Counted from the first letter of the stretch, positions 47,223 through 56,087 are shown. The stretch is DNA of 64,000 nucleotides from Hoylesella timonensis S9-PR14 (GCF_000762405.1 NZ_JRPQ01000072.1:36932-100931); one strand, 5' to 3'. Notes: generated from the letters alone by a model not told the origin. Program-made: numbers and translations.

Positions 47223-48788
47223 TTATAATGATAAAATACTTCTTATATAATAGAAAATAACTTTGAGGAATATCCTTAAATTTATAACATTATTCTCCTT
47301 CGCAAACTTGAGAATATATCCACCTAAGTTTTGATGATGCTCTTTTGAGCAATCAAACAAATCATTAATTGCTTTTATTACAATTTTACGATGGTATTGC
47401 TCATTGCACAAAATCTTATCTATATGAAGCCTGACAGAAAAGGTGTTCAATATAAAATCGATGGATTTTTTTATGTCTTGACTATGACTTGCGGATTCAG
47501 CACAACATCTATAAACTGCTGTAGGAATGTCTAAGAATTTCACCTTACTTTTACTGAAAGCAAACAACCATAACGGATAATCTCCCATTTTCCATGATTT
47601 CTTAGGTTGAATAGCTGAGACATATTGGTCGTATAATTCTGTTCGATAAACAACAGTTGGAGTGACGACCCTATTAAGTTTCAAAAGCATATCTTCAAAA
47701 CATGTTTGCTGAGCCCATGCCTTTCGGGTATCCTTGGTTTTTTCATCCTGAACAGTTGCCTGCGTATATACCATCCCATAATCAGGATTTAGTTCTAAAA
47801 AATCAACCTGTTTTTGTAATTTGTAAGGATCTGTCCAATAATCATCTCCTTCACATAATGCAACATATTTACCTCTTCTATGCCGATGCACTATCTCATC
47901 TATACCAGAAAAGCCTATTTTAGAATACTGGTTCTCTTCTTCATAAATTGGGAAAATAAGATTTGGGTATTTTGTTTGAAACGACTTGATAATCTCAACA
48001 GTATCATCTGTTGAATGATCATCATGTATAATTACTTCAAAAGCAAATCTTGTTTGTTGGTTGACGATACCTGTTAGACATTGACAGATATACTGCGCAT
48101 GATTAAAAGTGAGACAAATAACAGTTAGCAATAGTTGTGAGTCTTTCACTTTATCTTTGATGCATGCTGGTGAACCATAAACAACACTTTTACTGGGTAC
48201 GTTCTTAGTCAACAGAGAATTAGCTCCAACAAAAGCTCCATCACCTATGAAATGAACTTTGTTTGAAATACTTAAGGATCCTTGTCCAAAAAAAACTTCA
48301 GTCCCAATAGTAGTAAACGCCCCAATAGTAGCTTTGTCCGCAATAAAGCTATTCTTACCTATTCGGTTATTATGACAGATAATAACACCAGAAAGTATCA
48401 CAACACCGTCTTCAATTATTGTATTGGCTTGAATATGAGAAAATGCATTGACTATAACTCCGTTGGGTGATATGCGAGCAAATCTTGACACTACTGCCCA
48501 TGGATGTACCAAAGTTGGAAGATGACCCCCATAATGAATAATACGTTCTGTAAGTTCCCGTCTAATCTGTATATTCCCCATAGTCAGTAGAAAAGATTTG
48601 CCTGCAATACTGCTTGCAAAAAGGTCATCAAAAGAGCCTGCTACAGCATACCCACTATGTACTTTTCCTGTTAAATCATTATTATAATGATACATGGCTG
48701 ATATACGGTAACCACAATCTAATGCCAAATCTATAAAGACAGGAGTATTGTGACCAACTCCAAGTATAATAATATTTTTCAAAATCAA
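47223..48788 (-). CDS. Fusion of a NeuD/PglD-like sugar acyltransferase and a family 2 glycosyltransferase
   Basis: A 521-residue two-domain protein. Residues 1-210 are a PglD/NeuD-like O/N-acyltransferase: a Rossmann-like start (NIIILGVGHNTPVFIDLAL), then left-handed beta-helix hexapeptides (IQANTIIEDGVVILSGVIIC, IGKNSFIADKATIG) ending SVVYGSPACI. From about residue 219 a GT2 domain follows: LTVICLTFNHAQYICQCL, FEVIIHDDHSTDDTVEIIKS, and the acidic motif VALCEGDDYWTDPYKLQKQV. The gene lies 4 bp after the DegT aminotransferase. An obvious reading is that one protein acylates the amino sugar made by the neighbours and then transfers it, but that is inference. Confidence 0.87.
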   Translation of the reverse strand: MILKNIIILGVGHNTPVFIDLALDCGYRISAMYHYNNDLTGKVHSGYAVAGSFDDLFASSIAGKSFLLTMGNIQIRRELTERIIHYGGHLPTLVHPWAVVSRFARISPNGVIVNAFSHIQANTIIEDGVVILSGVIICHNNRIGKNSFIADKATIGAFTTIGTEVFFGQGSLSISNKVHFIGDGAFVGANSLLTKNVPSKSVVYGSPACIKDKVKDSQLLLTVICLTFNHAQYICQCLTGIVNQQTRFAFEVIIHDDHSTDDTVEIIKSFQTKYPNLIFPIYEEENQYSKIGFSGIDEIVHRHRRGKYVALCEGDDYWTDPYKLQKQVDFLELNPDYGMVYTQATVQDEKTKDTRKAWAQQTCFEDMLLKLNRVVTPTVVYRTELYDQYVSAIQPKKSWKMGDYPLWLFAFSKSKVKFLDIPTAVYRCCAESASHSQDIKKSIDFILNTFSVRLHIDKILCNEQYHRKIVIKAINDLFDCSKEHHQNLGGYILKFAKENNVINLRIFLKVIFYYIRSILSL

Positions 48789-48792
48789 CGAT

Positions 48793-49884
48793 TTATGACA
48801 ACACCTTTACAATAGAATTTACAATCACCTCTATATTTTCTATTGATAGGCTATAGTACAAAGGCAAACATAAAATGCGTGATGCGATATCCTCTGAACA
48901 AGACACTGAAACAGATGGGAAAAGCTTGTTGAAAGTATTAATGGAAGGATAGAAATAACGGCGCGGATAAACATTTTTCTCATTTAAAGCCTTAAGTACT
49001 TTGAGCAAATCTTCCTCTGTCTTAAAAACAACAGGAAAATAACTATAATTACAATCTTCAGAAATCTTTTGAAATGATAGACTTTCTATTTTTGACAATT
49101 CCGTCTTATAATATAAATATTTCTTCTTTCTATCTGCCAAAGTTTCATCGAGGTATTTTAAATTAGCAAGTCCTATAGCAGCATGAACTTCTGTCATCTT
49201 GAAGTTTGAACCGTCTTCTACTATATCTGCATGATTCTCAAAACCAAAGAAACGAATACGCCGGAGTTTTCCGTCCAATTCTTCATTTGTTGTGAAACAA
49301 GCTCCTCCTTCTGCCGTGTTCAGAATTTTAGTTGCATGGAAGCTTGTTATCGAAATATCACCATAATTAAATATACTCTGCCCCTTGTACTTTACACCAA
49401 CAGCATGGGCTGCATCATAAATCACTTTAAGATGATGCTTGTGTGCGATGGCATCTATTGTCTCTATTTCACAAGCATTGCCGAAGACATGAACAGGCAT
49501 GATTGCTACTGTATGGTATGTTATCTTCTCTTCTATCTTTTTAGGGTCGATATTAAAGGTCTCAGGGTCTATATCAACAAATACTGGTGTGCAATACTCC
49601 CACAAAATTGCATTACTGGTAGCAATAAACGTAAATGGAGTAGTAATAATCTCACCCTTTAGTTTTAATGCACGAATTGCCATCTGTAAGGCTAACGTTC
49701 CGTTGACACATGATACAACATGAGGTACTCCTAAATATGTTTGAAGTTCTTTCTCCAATTTTTGAACAAGCGGCCCATTATGAGTCATTATACCAGTTTC
49801 CCAAATACCTTTTAATAAAGCATCAACCTCTTCTAACGGAGCAAGCGTTGGTTGTGTCACATAAATGTTTTTATTAAATTCCAT
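48793..49884 (-). CDS. DegT/DnrJ/EryC1/StrS-family sugar aminotransferase
   Basis: A PLP-dependent enzyme that aminates a keto-sugar nucleotide. The open frame starts at 49896, but the ATG at 49884 (MEFNKNIYVTQPTLAPLEEV) is the better start (363 residues). The PLP-binding K186 lies in TSFHATKILNTAEGG, and D157 in IYDAAHAVG contacts the cofactor. VVSCVNGTLALQMAIRAL is the usual substrate/PLP-phosphate segment. It overlaps the Gfo/Idh stop by 11 bp. In context it probably aminates C4 (or C3) of a 2-deoxy sugar. Confidence 0.92.
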   Translation of the reverse strand: MEFNKNIYVTQPTLAPLEEVDALLKGIWETGIMTHNGPLVQKLEKELQTYLGVPHVVSCVNGTLALQMAIRALKLKGEIITTPFTFIATSNAILWEYCTPVFVDIDPETFNIDPKKIEEKITYHTVAIMPVHVFGNACEIETIDAIAHKHHLKVIYDAAHAVGVKYKGQSIFNYGDISITSFHATKILNTAEGGACFTTNEELDGKLRRIRFFGFENHADIVEDGSNFKMTEVHAAIGLANLKYLDETLADRKKKYLYYKTELSKIESLSFQKISEDCNYSYFPVVFKTEEDLLKVLKALNEKNVYPRRYFYPSINTFNKLFPSVSVSCSEDIASRILCLPLYYSLSIENIEVIVNSIVKVLS

Positions 49885-50857
49885 CACAATAATCATTTAT
49901 TTGTTGTATATACGAAGCTTGTAACAAATCTTGACGGTATTCTTCATCAAAATCTTGATTGTCCAATATGTTTGCTACATGGTCTACCATCAATGAAAAA
50001 TGATCAGCTGCTGGCAAAACAAACTCTTTTCGTCCAGCTGATGCAGTTTCAACAATAATGACAGGTTCTAAGTTTGCTGGTGCTGTGTAAGCTCGGGTTG
50101 AAATCAGTTTTCCACGACTTCCCCATATCTCAAAACCACACTGATAAAAATGATCGAAGCCATATGCCAGCTCAGCAATAATGCCGTTCGTACTTTCCAA
50201 GAAAGCTCCTCCATATAAATCTACTTCGGAATGTTGTGGCACAATTTTGGAAGCACCTCGCAATGAAAATGTTTCCATCGGAAGAATGACAGTCATACTT
50301 TTCAACGTGTAAGCACCAGCATCAAGCAAAGCGCCTCCTCCTAATTGCTTTCCATATCGAATATTGTTCGAATCATTAAATGGTGGGAAACCAAACTGGC
50401 TACGAAAGCATCTTACATCTCCTAATTCCCCTGACATTACATAGTCTTTTACCCATTGTGTCTGAGGATGAAAACGGAACTGGAAATTCTCCATTAACAG
50501 AAGATGATTTGCCGTTGCAAAATTTACCATTTCTTTCACCTCATTTGAAGAGACACCTAAGGACTTTTCACACAAAACATGCTTCCCTGCATGGAGTGCT
50601 TTCATAACCCATTCGTGATGTAGCCCTGTCGGAAGAGGAATATAAATCAAATCAATTTCTTCATCTGAAAGCAGTTCTTCGTAGCTACCATAGCCCTTGC
50701 AGGAGTATTGATTGGCTATAGGAGATGCTTTCTGAATATTGCGACTGGCAATAGCAGCTACCTTGAATCGGGGATGACGGTAGAATGCTGGTATGACAGA
50801 ACGCGTAGCTATATTGGCACATCCTAAAATACCAATATGATAAGTTTTTTGAGACAT
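49874..50857 (-). CDS. Gfo/Idh/MocA-family oxidoreductase, putative sugar-nucleotide 3-ketoreductase
   Basis: A 327-residue NAD(P)-dependent enzyme. The Rossmann motif GILGCANIATR lies at 9-19, the catalytic Lys98 in CEKSLG (a variant of the usual EKP), and the second conserved block in QLGGGALLDAGAYTL. In antibiotic-sugar pathways this family (for example SpnN-type enzymes) reduces the 3-keto group formed by a 2,3-dehydratase. Here the 2,3-dehydratase gene is only 2 bp upstream and the aminotransferase overlaps downstream, which supports that role. Substrate assignment is inference. Confidence 0.87.
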   Translation of the reverse strand: MSQKTYHIGILGCANIATRSVIPAFYRHPRFKVAAIASRNIQKASPIANQYSCKGYGSYEELLSDEEIDLIYIPLPTGLHHEWVMKALHAGKHVLCEKSLGVSSNEVKEMVNFATANHLLLMENFQFRFHPQTQWVKDYVMSGELGDVRCFRSQFGFPPFNDSNNIRYGKQLGGGALLDAGAYTLKSMTVILPMETFSLRGASKIVPQHSEVDLYGGAFLESTNGIIAELAYGFDHFYQCGFEIWGSRGKLISTRAYTAPANLEPVIIVETASAGRKEFVLPAADHFSLMVDHVANILDNQDFDEEYRQDLLQASYIQQINDYCDGI

Positions 50858-50859
50858 AA

Positions 50860-52233
50860 CTAACTATATGAGAGTGCAGAAATAAGACTTCTTGCTTGTA
50901 TATTGAGATAATTGTTGAATCGAAGAAATTCATAAATCTGATGAAGCGTCATCCATGTATATCGATATGGTAACTGCTCTTCAAAGTCCGCATCTGCCTC
51001 TATTATCATATTACGATTCTGTTCTTTATAGAACCTACCACCTTCCTCAGACTGTAATGTGTCATAGATGATTTGGCTCTGATGTGCAGAGAGTACATAG
51101 TCAGCGAAATGAGGTTTCTTCTGACCTGCATATAGATTGCCGGTCAAACACTGTACGGTCGGTGCCAACTCGATAACATCAAAATTTCCACATTCAAGTT
51201 TGGCCTGAACCAAGAAATGATAAACTCCATTAATTTTTTTTATGATGTATGCACATAATCCTTGCTGTGCAGGTTGGACAAGGGGCTGGCACCACTTTGT
51301 TACTTCTCGATTGCCAATTGCAACATTGACTCCTATAATCTTGAAATACTTACCATCGTCCCTCACTATCTCACTCTCCGTTTTAGTCCATCCTTCCATA
51401 CCAATAATAGGACAAGGACTAACCTGTAAATCAAACTTAGCTTTCAGCGAAGTGAGCCATGAAAGTTGTTCTGCAGTACTGAAAACACAATGATTTGTTT
51501 GTGAGGAAAGCATCAGATTTGCTCCAAACTCAGATAAATCGTTCAAATTGTCAAGAGGAGACAAATAGTCACTAAGTTTCAACCCAGAAATTACTGTTCT
51601 TGTATCCATATTGACTAGATTGTCCGTTTTCATCAACTCTTTAATTTGCCCGAGCGTCATCCACTTGAATTCAGGAAGAACAGGTATATCATCTTCAACT
51701 TTTATAATAATATTCCTATTCCTTTTTCGCAGAAAACGAGCACCCTGTTCAGATTGCAATTGATCCAGTAGAATTTGATGAGGTTTTGCATTCACAAAAT
51801 ATTCTAAATATGCCGGACTTTTTCCTGCGTGCACTCTAGTAAAATTACTTCTCGTAGCTTGTAATGTTGGAGATATTTGCACACAATTTACATTTCCAGG
51901 CTCGATTTTTGCTTGCATCAAAAAATACAGCACTCCTTCAAATTCTTTTGTCAGAATACCCAAATATCCAACTTCAGGCTGTGAAATGATAGGTTGCTGC
52001 CAATGTTCTTGTTTTTCATATTCAGTATGAACATCAATACCCATAATTGAAAAGAATCTACCAGAATCATGCCTTAAAGAGCCGTCTTGTTCAGAATGCC
52101 ATTTTTCCATCCTACTGAATGGAATTCTCTCAACGGAAACCTGAACTTCTTGATTACGTTGGTTAATCCAATTCTTTATTTCCTGTACTGAATTAAAAAT
52201 ACTCTCTTTGTAAAGCAATGAGTTTATTAACAT
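50860..52233 (-). CDS. NDP-hexose 2,3-dehydratase family protein
   Basis: A 457-residue protein built of two related halves, as in EvaA/TylX3-type NDP-4-keto-6-deoxyglucose 2,3-dehydratases (PF03559). Half one includes FFSIMGIDVHT, YFLMQAKIEPGNVNCVQISP and LEYFVNAKPHQILLDQLQSE. Half two includes YFKIIGVNVAI, HFLVQAKLECGNFDVIELAP and ADYVLSAHQSQIIYDTLQSE. The enzyme removes C2-OH to start 2-deoxysugar formation. It is the first gene of a tight set (gap 2 bp to the Gfo/Idh gene). The NDP-4-keto-6-deoxyhexose it needs is not made by genes seen here, so RmlA/RmlB-like enzymes must be elsewhere. Confidence 0.9.
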   Translation of the reverse strand: MLINSLLYKESIFNSVQEIKNWINQRNQEVQVSVERIPFSRMEKWHSEQDGSLRHDSGRFFSIMGIDVHTEYEKQEHWQQPIISQPEVGYLGILTKEFEGVLYFLMQAKIEPGNVNCVQISPTLQATRSNFTRVHAGKSPAYLEYFVNAKPHQILLDQLQSEQGARFLRKRNRNIIIKVEDDIPVLPEFKWMTLGQIKELMKTDNLVNMDTRTVISGLKLSDYLSPLDNLNDLSEFGANLMLSSQTNHCVFSTAEQLSWLTSLKAKFDLQVSPCPIIGMEGWTKTESEIVRDDGKYFKIIGVNVAIGNREVTKWCQPLVQPAQQGLCAYIIKKINGVYHFLVQAKLECGNFDVIELAPTVQCLTGNLYAGQKKPHFADYVLSAHQSQIIYDTLQSEEGGRFYKEQNRNMIIEADADFEEQLPYRYTWMTLHQIYEFLRFNNYLNIQARSLISALSYS

Positions 52234-52420
52234 AGTGAAAGATATAACAGATTACGATTACATTCTCTTTCTAAATCGATTATAAGAGAAAACAATTAAA
52301 CGATGTTTGTGGAGCAACGGTGATGTGACGGTAATTATATTTTTATCCATATTGTAGTATTGTAATTTCTTAAGATAGAGAGTATTATATTATAAACTGA
52401 TAAAAGCATTTACAACACCC

Positions 52421-53095
52421 TTACCACGGTCCAAAGCCTTCGGGTTCAACTGCTTCTACTGATGCTTTTGCCGCTTCCAAGTCAAAGAATTTAGGATCGT
52501 CAATCTCTCCGTTTTCTTTCATGTCTTCATATCCCCACTGCCCTCCACAGTCTTCTTCGGGACAGGCTCCTTTGCCAGTAATGCAGGTAGCATGGTCAGA
52601 ATACTCATCGAGAACCTTCTCAAGAGTGATATCGTGTGTCCAATCGTCACCAAAATCATAGACATAGCAAAGTTTATTTACTATGCCTCCGTCGCCGAAA
52701 AACTCTCCTACTGTGAATTTCCGAGCATCGAAGTCGGGAGCGTAACCCCAATCATCCTCACGTACTTCGGCAATGTTCAGCATACGACCGTATTGTCTGT
52801 CACAGAAACAATACAGATGTTCGTTCCACCAACCGAATGCTTCTTGAATCACGGCGTGGAATCCTGAGAAGGTGAAGTTGGCAGGTACTAACACGCTTCT
52901 CCATACGGGTGGATTGGTGATGCCTCTCAATTTAATCTTGAACTGATAGGTGAGTTTCAGTCCCTTCTTTCCTCTTGGACTTGTCGTCGCCATACGTGCC
53001 ATGATCTTGCTTGTCCTATCTAATGATGTCAAAGCATCCGCCAACGCATCGATATCATGCGGTTGCAAATCGAATTTTTCCTTTTTATTCGTCAT
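52421..53095 (-). CDS. Plasmid pRiA4b ORF-3-like family protein
   Basis: A 224-residue protein of PF07929. Recognisable stretches are YQFKIKLRGITNPPVWRSVL, FSGFHAVIQEAFGWWNEHLY, YVYDFGDDWTHDITLEKVL, and the cysteine-containing end CITGKGACPEEDCGGQWGYE. The function of the family is unknown; members are common near mobile and accessory regions. It is the intact copy of a gene that also occurs as a decayed relic at 55890-56046. It follows a 67-residue protein gene on the same strand, and the pair is repeated beyond the DarTG genes. Confidence 0.88.
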   Translation of the reverse strand: MTNKKEKFDLQPHDIDALADALTSLDRTSKIMARMATTSPRGKKGLKLTYQFKIKLRGITNPPVWRSVLVPANFTFSGFHAVIQEAFGWWNEHLYCFCDRQYGRMLNIAEVREDDWGYAPDFDARKFTVGEFFGDGGIVNKLCYVYDFGDDWTHDITLEKVLDEYSDHATCITGKGACPEEDCGGQWGYEDMKENGEIDDPKFFDLEAAKASVEAVEPEGFGPW

Positions 53096-53134
53096 TGGAA
53101 TCAGTGAATCTTTATCAGTATCAAAGTTGAAAAA

Positions 53135-53338
53135 TCACTCACTATCATCAAAGTCATCTTCGTCCAGAAACATAAACCCTTTGGAACAAGCATTATGAGC
53201 ATCATCTTCTTCGGTGCTGCCGATGATATTGACATTATTCTCTTTATTGATTTGCTTCACTGAGGAGGCAGATAAAAGAGTGTTTGCAGTCTCACCCAAA
53301 TGAATGATAGTCAATTTAGGTGCCGTGTATTGTTTCAT
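53135..53338 (-). CDS. 67-residue acidic protein, copy 1 (function unknown)
   Basis: A small protein with a conserved MKQYTAPKLTIIHLGE start, a central SASSVKQINKENNVNIIGS and an acidic tail FLDEDDFDD. It is identical at 60 of 67 positions to the protein at 56088-56291; the differences cluster in the N-terminal quarter. Short proteins starting MK-x-Y-x-x-P with a hydrophobic segment are common next to secreted proteins in Prevotella, and their function is not known. Conservation of two copies beside decayed neighbours argues that it is a real gene. Confidence 0.65.
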   Translation of the reverse strand: MKQYTAPKLTIIHLGETANTLLSASSVKQINKENNVNIIGSTEEDDAHNACSKGFMFLDEDDFDDSE

Positions 53339-53381
53339 GGCTATTAGAGAATGAGTTGATGAATGGGGTTTGACTTGCTCC

Positions 53382-53795
53382 TCACCTTTTTATTATTTTC
53401 TTCCCATTCTTGATATAGATTCCTGGGAGCAAGGGTTTGGTGTCGTCCACGGCTATTCCCTGGAGGGCATATGTTCGGTTGCAGTTGGTCGCCTATCTGT
53501 ATTAATGGTTTTAACAGTTGCCTTTCGTCTTCGAATTTTATGGAATATTTGGCTTTTGTCGATACACTCGATGATTTTCGTATCCTGAAGAATGCGCGCA
53601 TGTCGTACATCCGATTGCCTGAAGTTGAGGGCTTGTAGAGTCTATCACCGTCACCGAGGAATAGTTCACTGCCATCGGTTTGGAGCTTTTTGGGATCGTA
53701 AGTGCCAACAAACGACTACATTCTGTGGGACCTTTCACCGCTTGCGGGAGTTTCTCTGTGCAGACCACATTGGTAAAAGTTAGGTTCTTTACCAT
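53382..53795 (-). pseudogene. 3' relic of the secreted-protein gene found intact at 56335-57576
   Basis: Three frames together spell the end of the 413-residue protein: VKNLTFTNVV, then TDGSELFLGDGDRLYKP...MYDMRAFFRIRK, then ALQGIAVDDTKPLLPGIYIK and the C-terminal KIIKR followed by TGA. The intact gene has the equivalents VKNPIFSNVV, DGSELFLLANGNLAKPK, MYGMRAYFKINK and LPAGVYVMGGKTIIKR. At least two frameshifts and an in-frame stop break it, and the 5' two-thirds are missing. The spacer to the 67-residue gene is also conserved between the copies. Confidence 0.8.
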
Positions 53796-53820
53796 TTATG
53801 CAGGAGGATACAATCTGTTT

Positions 53821-54873
53821 TCACTTATCCACTAAGTGCTGCAGTGCCATGCCAATATATTTGTCCTTATGAAACATCTTGTCCTTGCGATTACTCCATT
53901 GGGCTAAATCACGTCCTATTGTTTCTATTTTTTCTTCTTCAGTTTTTGCATTCAATAACGTCTTATCCGTTTTTGAAAGATATGCAATAGTAGCTAAGAG
54001 TTCTAACATATAGTTAGAGTAAAATCCGCGCAGAAACTCTTTTGTTCGTTCAGCGATGCCAAGCCAACGCTGATTTTCTTTTTTTTGCAAATACTCACTA
54101 ACCACATTTGCCGCATCGCCTGTAACCCAAAATTCATCAAAAGGCTTGTTGTTCATTGTTTCCATACCCATGATGTAGCTTCCGTTGAGATAATGCAACA
54201 CATATTTTACCTTACCCGAATAAGGTCCATAATATCCTTTTTGAAATTGAAGACGAAAGGCATCCTTGGCTCCAAACTCTTGAAGAAAAAATGCAATTTT
54301 CTCTGCTGCGAACTCAGAAGGAGTACCATCTTCTAAAACCATATCACATAATACGCTAAGCAACATGGCGCGGGCAGGTGTGAGTTTGGCTTTCTCCTTT
54401 TTCATTCTGTCTATGATAAGTGCATTGGGTTCGTATATCATTATCTGACAATCTAAATCGTGCAGATATTCTTCTATCATACGTTTTACGTTATTCCAAT
54501 CCAATCCTCCATTGCAACTTCCCAAAGCAGGTATAGCTATAGAAGCAACATCTCTGTCTATTATCTCCTGACGTAAATCTTGAAGTCCTGATGAAATATA
54601 AGAGTATTGAGAGGAGTTTCTCCAATGTTGCTTCGTTGGAAAATTGATAATAAGTCGTTTATTACCGTCCATCTCCCTTTCTTCAGTAATAAACATTTTT
54701 CCAATCACTACTTTTTGGTCTTTGCAGGCTTGACGATAAGACTTATAATTATTAGGGTACCGTTCCTTAAACTGCAAGGCGATACCCTTTCCCATTACAC
54801 CTTGTGTGTTAACGGTATTAACCAATGCCTGTGCATGACTGTCAAAAAGATTTCCTGTGGTATAGCTTATCAT
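53821..54873 (-). CDS. darG: DarG-type macrodomain antitoxin (DNA ADP-ribosyl glycohydrolase)
   Basis: A 350-residue antitoxin that removes ADP-ribose from DNA. The N-terminal macrodomain (1 to about 150) has TGNLFDSHAQALVNTVNTQG with the VMGKGIALQFKERYP loop and IAIPALGSCNGGLDW. The C-terminal half (about 170-350) is helical and typical of DarG (AEKIAFFLQEFGAKDAFRLQ, YYGPYSGKVKYVLHYL). It is 4 bp downstream of darT, the normal order for DarTG. The gene set is enclosed by relics of a duplicated block, so it was probably gained or kept within a rearranging spot. Confidence 0.93.
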   Translation of the reverse strand: MISYTTGNLFDSHAQALVNTVNTQGVMGKGIALQFKERYPNNYKSYRQACKDQKVVIGKMFITEEREMDGNKRLIINFPTKQHWRNSSQYSYISSGLQDLRQEIIDRDVASIAIPALGSCNGGLDWNNVKRMIEEYLHDLDCQIMIYEPNALIIDRMKKEKAKLTPARAMLLSVLCDMVLEDGTPSEFAAEKIAFFLQEFGAKDAFRLQFQKGYYGPYSGKVKYVLHYLNGSYIMGMETMNNKPFDEFWVTGDAANVVSEYLQKKENQRWLGIAERTKEFLRGFYSNYMLELLATIAYLSKTDKTLLNAKTEEEKIETIGRDLAQWSNRKDKMFHKDKYIGMALQHLVDK

Positions 54874-54877
54874 TTGT

Positions 54878-55513
54878 TTAAAAATAATAGTTATTATTAA
54901 TGATAATTTTCTCGTTGTCTATGCCAAAAGAAACAAGTTTATCATGGGCTGCTTTATCATATACAACATAGCCTGCAATCATTGTTGTTGGAATATTATT
55001 CTCAATTAACAATTCCGCTGACTTCAATCGTTTATATTCCCCACTATTATCTTCTCTAATAGACCAATATGTTCGATATACATTTTCGTAATGAACAAGT
55101 TCGTTAAGCTGATTTAATTTATCTATTTCATAGGTATGTGAACAAATATTTCGAGCATGCCCATCAGTAAAATACCCTTGAAATCCGCTTTTTATAATAT
55201 CCGAAATTTTTAATACAAGGTATACCAAATTCGTGGCATCACATTTTTTTACTCCATTATATCCATGCTGGATAGTATATAACATTGGTGTTCGAGGCCC
55301 AAAATAAAAAGGTATATAATCGCCTATGCAACTTTCTGTATGAATGATATTCTGATTTCGTCGCACTTCTATTAAACTTTCGTCGCCAATAGAGATATAG
55401 CTATCATCTTTCTTTGTAGATTTAGCAGCATTCACAATTCCATTTTCAAGAATATATGGAATATTATCAATGTGAACTATCCTAAATGCGTATTTAATCT
55501 TATTATCAGACAT
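54878..55513 (-). CDS. darT: DarT-type DNA ADP-ribosyltransferase toxin
   Basis: A 211-residue toxin of the DUF4433 family, which ADP-ribosylates thymidine in single-stranded DNA. Visible signature: YAFRIVHIDNIPYILENGI (NAD-binding His14), R51/R52 in IEVRRNQ, YIPFYFGPRTPMLY, YFTDGHARN, and the catalytic-type Glu E168 in LKSAELLIENNIP. DarTG systems stop phage replication by modifying viral DNA. The nearest upstream sequence is a relic of the secreted-protein gene, so its promoter must lie within that relic. Confidence 0.92.
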   Translation of the reverse strand: MSDNKIKYAFRIVHIDNIPYILENGIVNAAKSTKKDDSYISIGDESLIEVRRNQNIIHTESCIGDYIPFYFGPRTPMLYTIQHGYNGVKKCDATNLVYLVLKISDIIKSGFQGYFTDGHARNICSHTYEIDKLNQLNELVHYENVYRTYWSIREDNSGEYKRLKSAELLIENNIPTTMIAGYVVYDKAAHDKLVSFGIDNEKIIINNNYYF

Positions 55514-55639
55514 TATTTATCAAATGCTTGCAGAAAACAGTCCTGCACGACTCTATACACATAAACACGCCTGTTACTCCCATAATACACCCGACAGCAA
55601 CATAAACAGGACAAACTAACAGTTCGTCTAACATAGAGT

Positions 55640-55850
55640 TCTTATCTTGGTGGAGGATAATACCTGTCGTTTTATCTTCAAATGCGATGGCGTAATATGA
55701 CTTGGTCGCGGTATGGCATCTGATTGTATTCTGAAAAAGCATATATTCCGTACATTTGTCTATCAGAGGTTAACGGCATCTACAGTCTGTCATCGTCGCC
55801 AAGAAACAATTCGGTGTCGTCTGTTTCTAACGCAATAGGACCTTACTGGG
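55640..55850 (-). pseudogene. Second relic of the secreted-protein gene
   Basis: Broken frames on the minus strand read ALETDDTELFLGDDDRL, then (after a stop) MYGICFFRIQSD and, in a shifted frame, TATKSYYAIAFEDKTTGI. These match DGSELFLLANG, MYGMRAYFKINK and the following beta strands of the intact protein at 56335. The open frame at 55506-55742 that covers part of it is a chimera of relic and unrelated sequence and is not called a gene. Confidence 0.65.
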
Positions 55851-55889
55851 TAGTCTATTTTGCCACTCCTCCTTTTTACCACGCTTAGT

Positions 55890-56046
55890 AGACTGAGAGG
55901 ATGTCCTCGACAGCTTCACGTATCTCGGTTATGTTCAGCATACAACAGTATGGCCTGTCAACGAAACTATACAAATCATGAGGCTACAAATCGAATACCA
56001 GTTCGGATTATGACAGCTTTTCAATTTTTTCTTTATTGATAGCCAT
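55890..56046 (-). pseudogene. Decayed copy of the pRiA4b ORF-3-like gene
   Basis: A minus-strand start at 56046 is followed by NKEKIEKLS, a stop, FDL-stop-PHD, and then DLYSFVDRPYCCMLNITEI, matching NKKEKFDLQPHD and HLYCFCDRQYGRMLNIAEV of the intact gene at 52421-53095. The middle (about 75 residues) and the 3' part are deleted, and stop codons interrupt the frame. It lies next to the second 67-residue gene, in the same order as the intact pair. Confidence 0.75.
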
Positions 56047-56087
56047 CTGGAATTAATTAATCTTATCACTATCTAACTTGGAAGAAA

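Noticed and set aside
55506..55742. 78-codon open frame upstream of darT
   Set aside because: Its N-terminal half is a shifted frame of the secreted-protein relic and the rest has no recognisable features; it overlaps the darT start.
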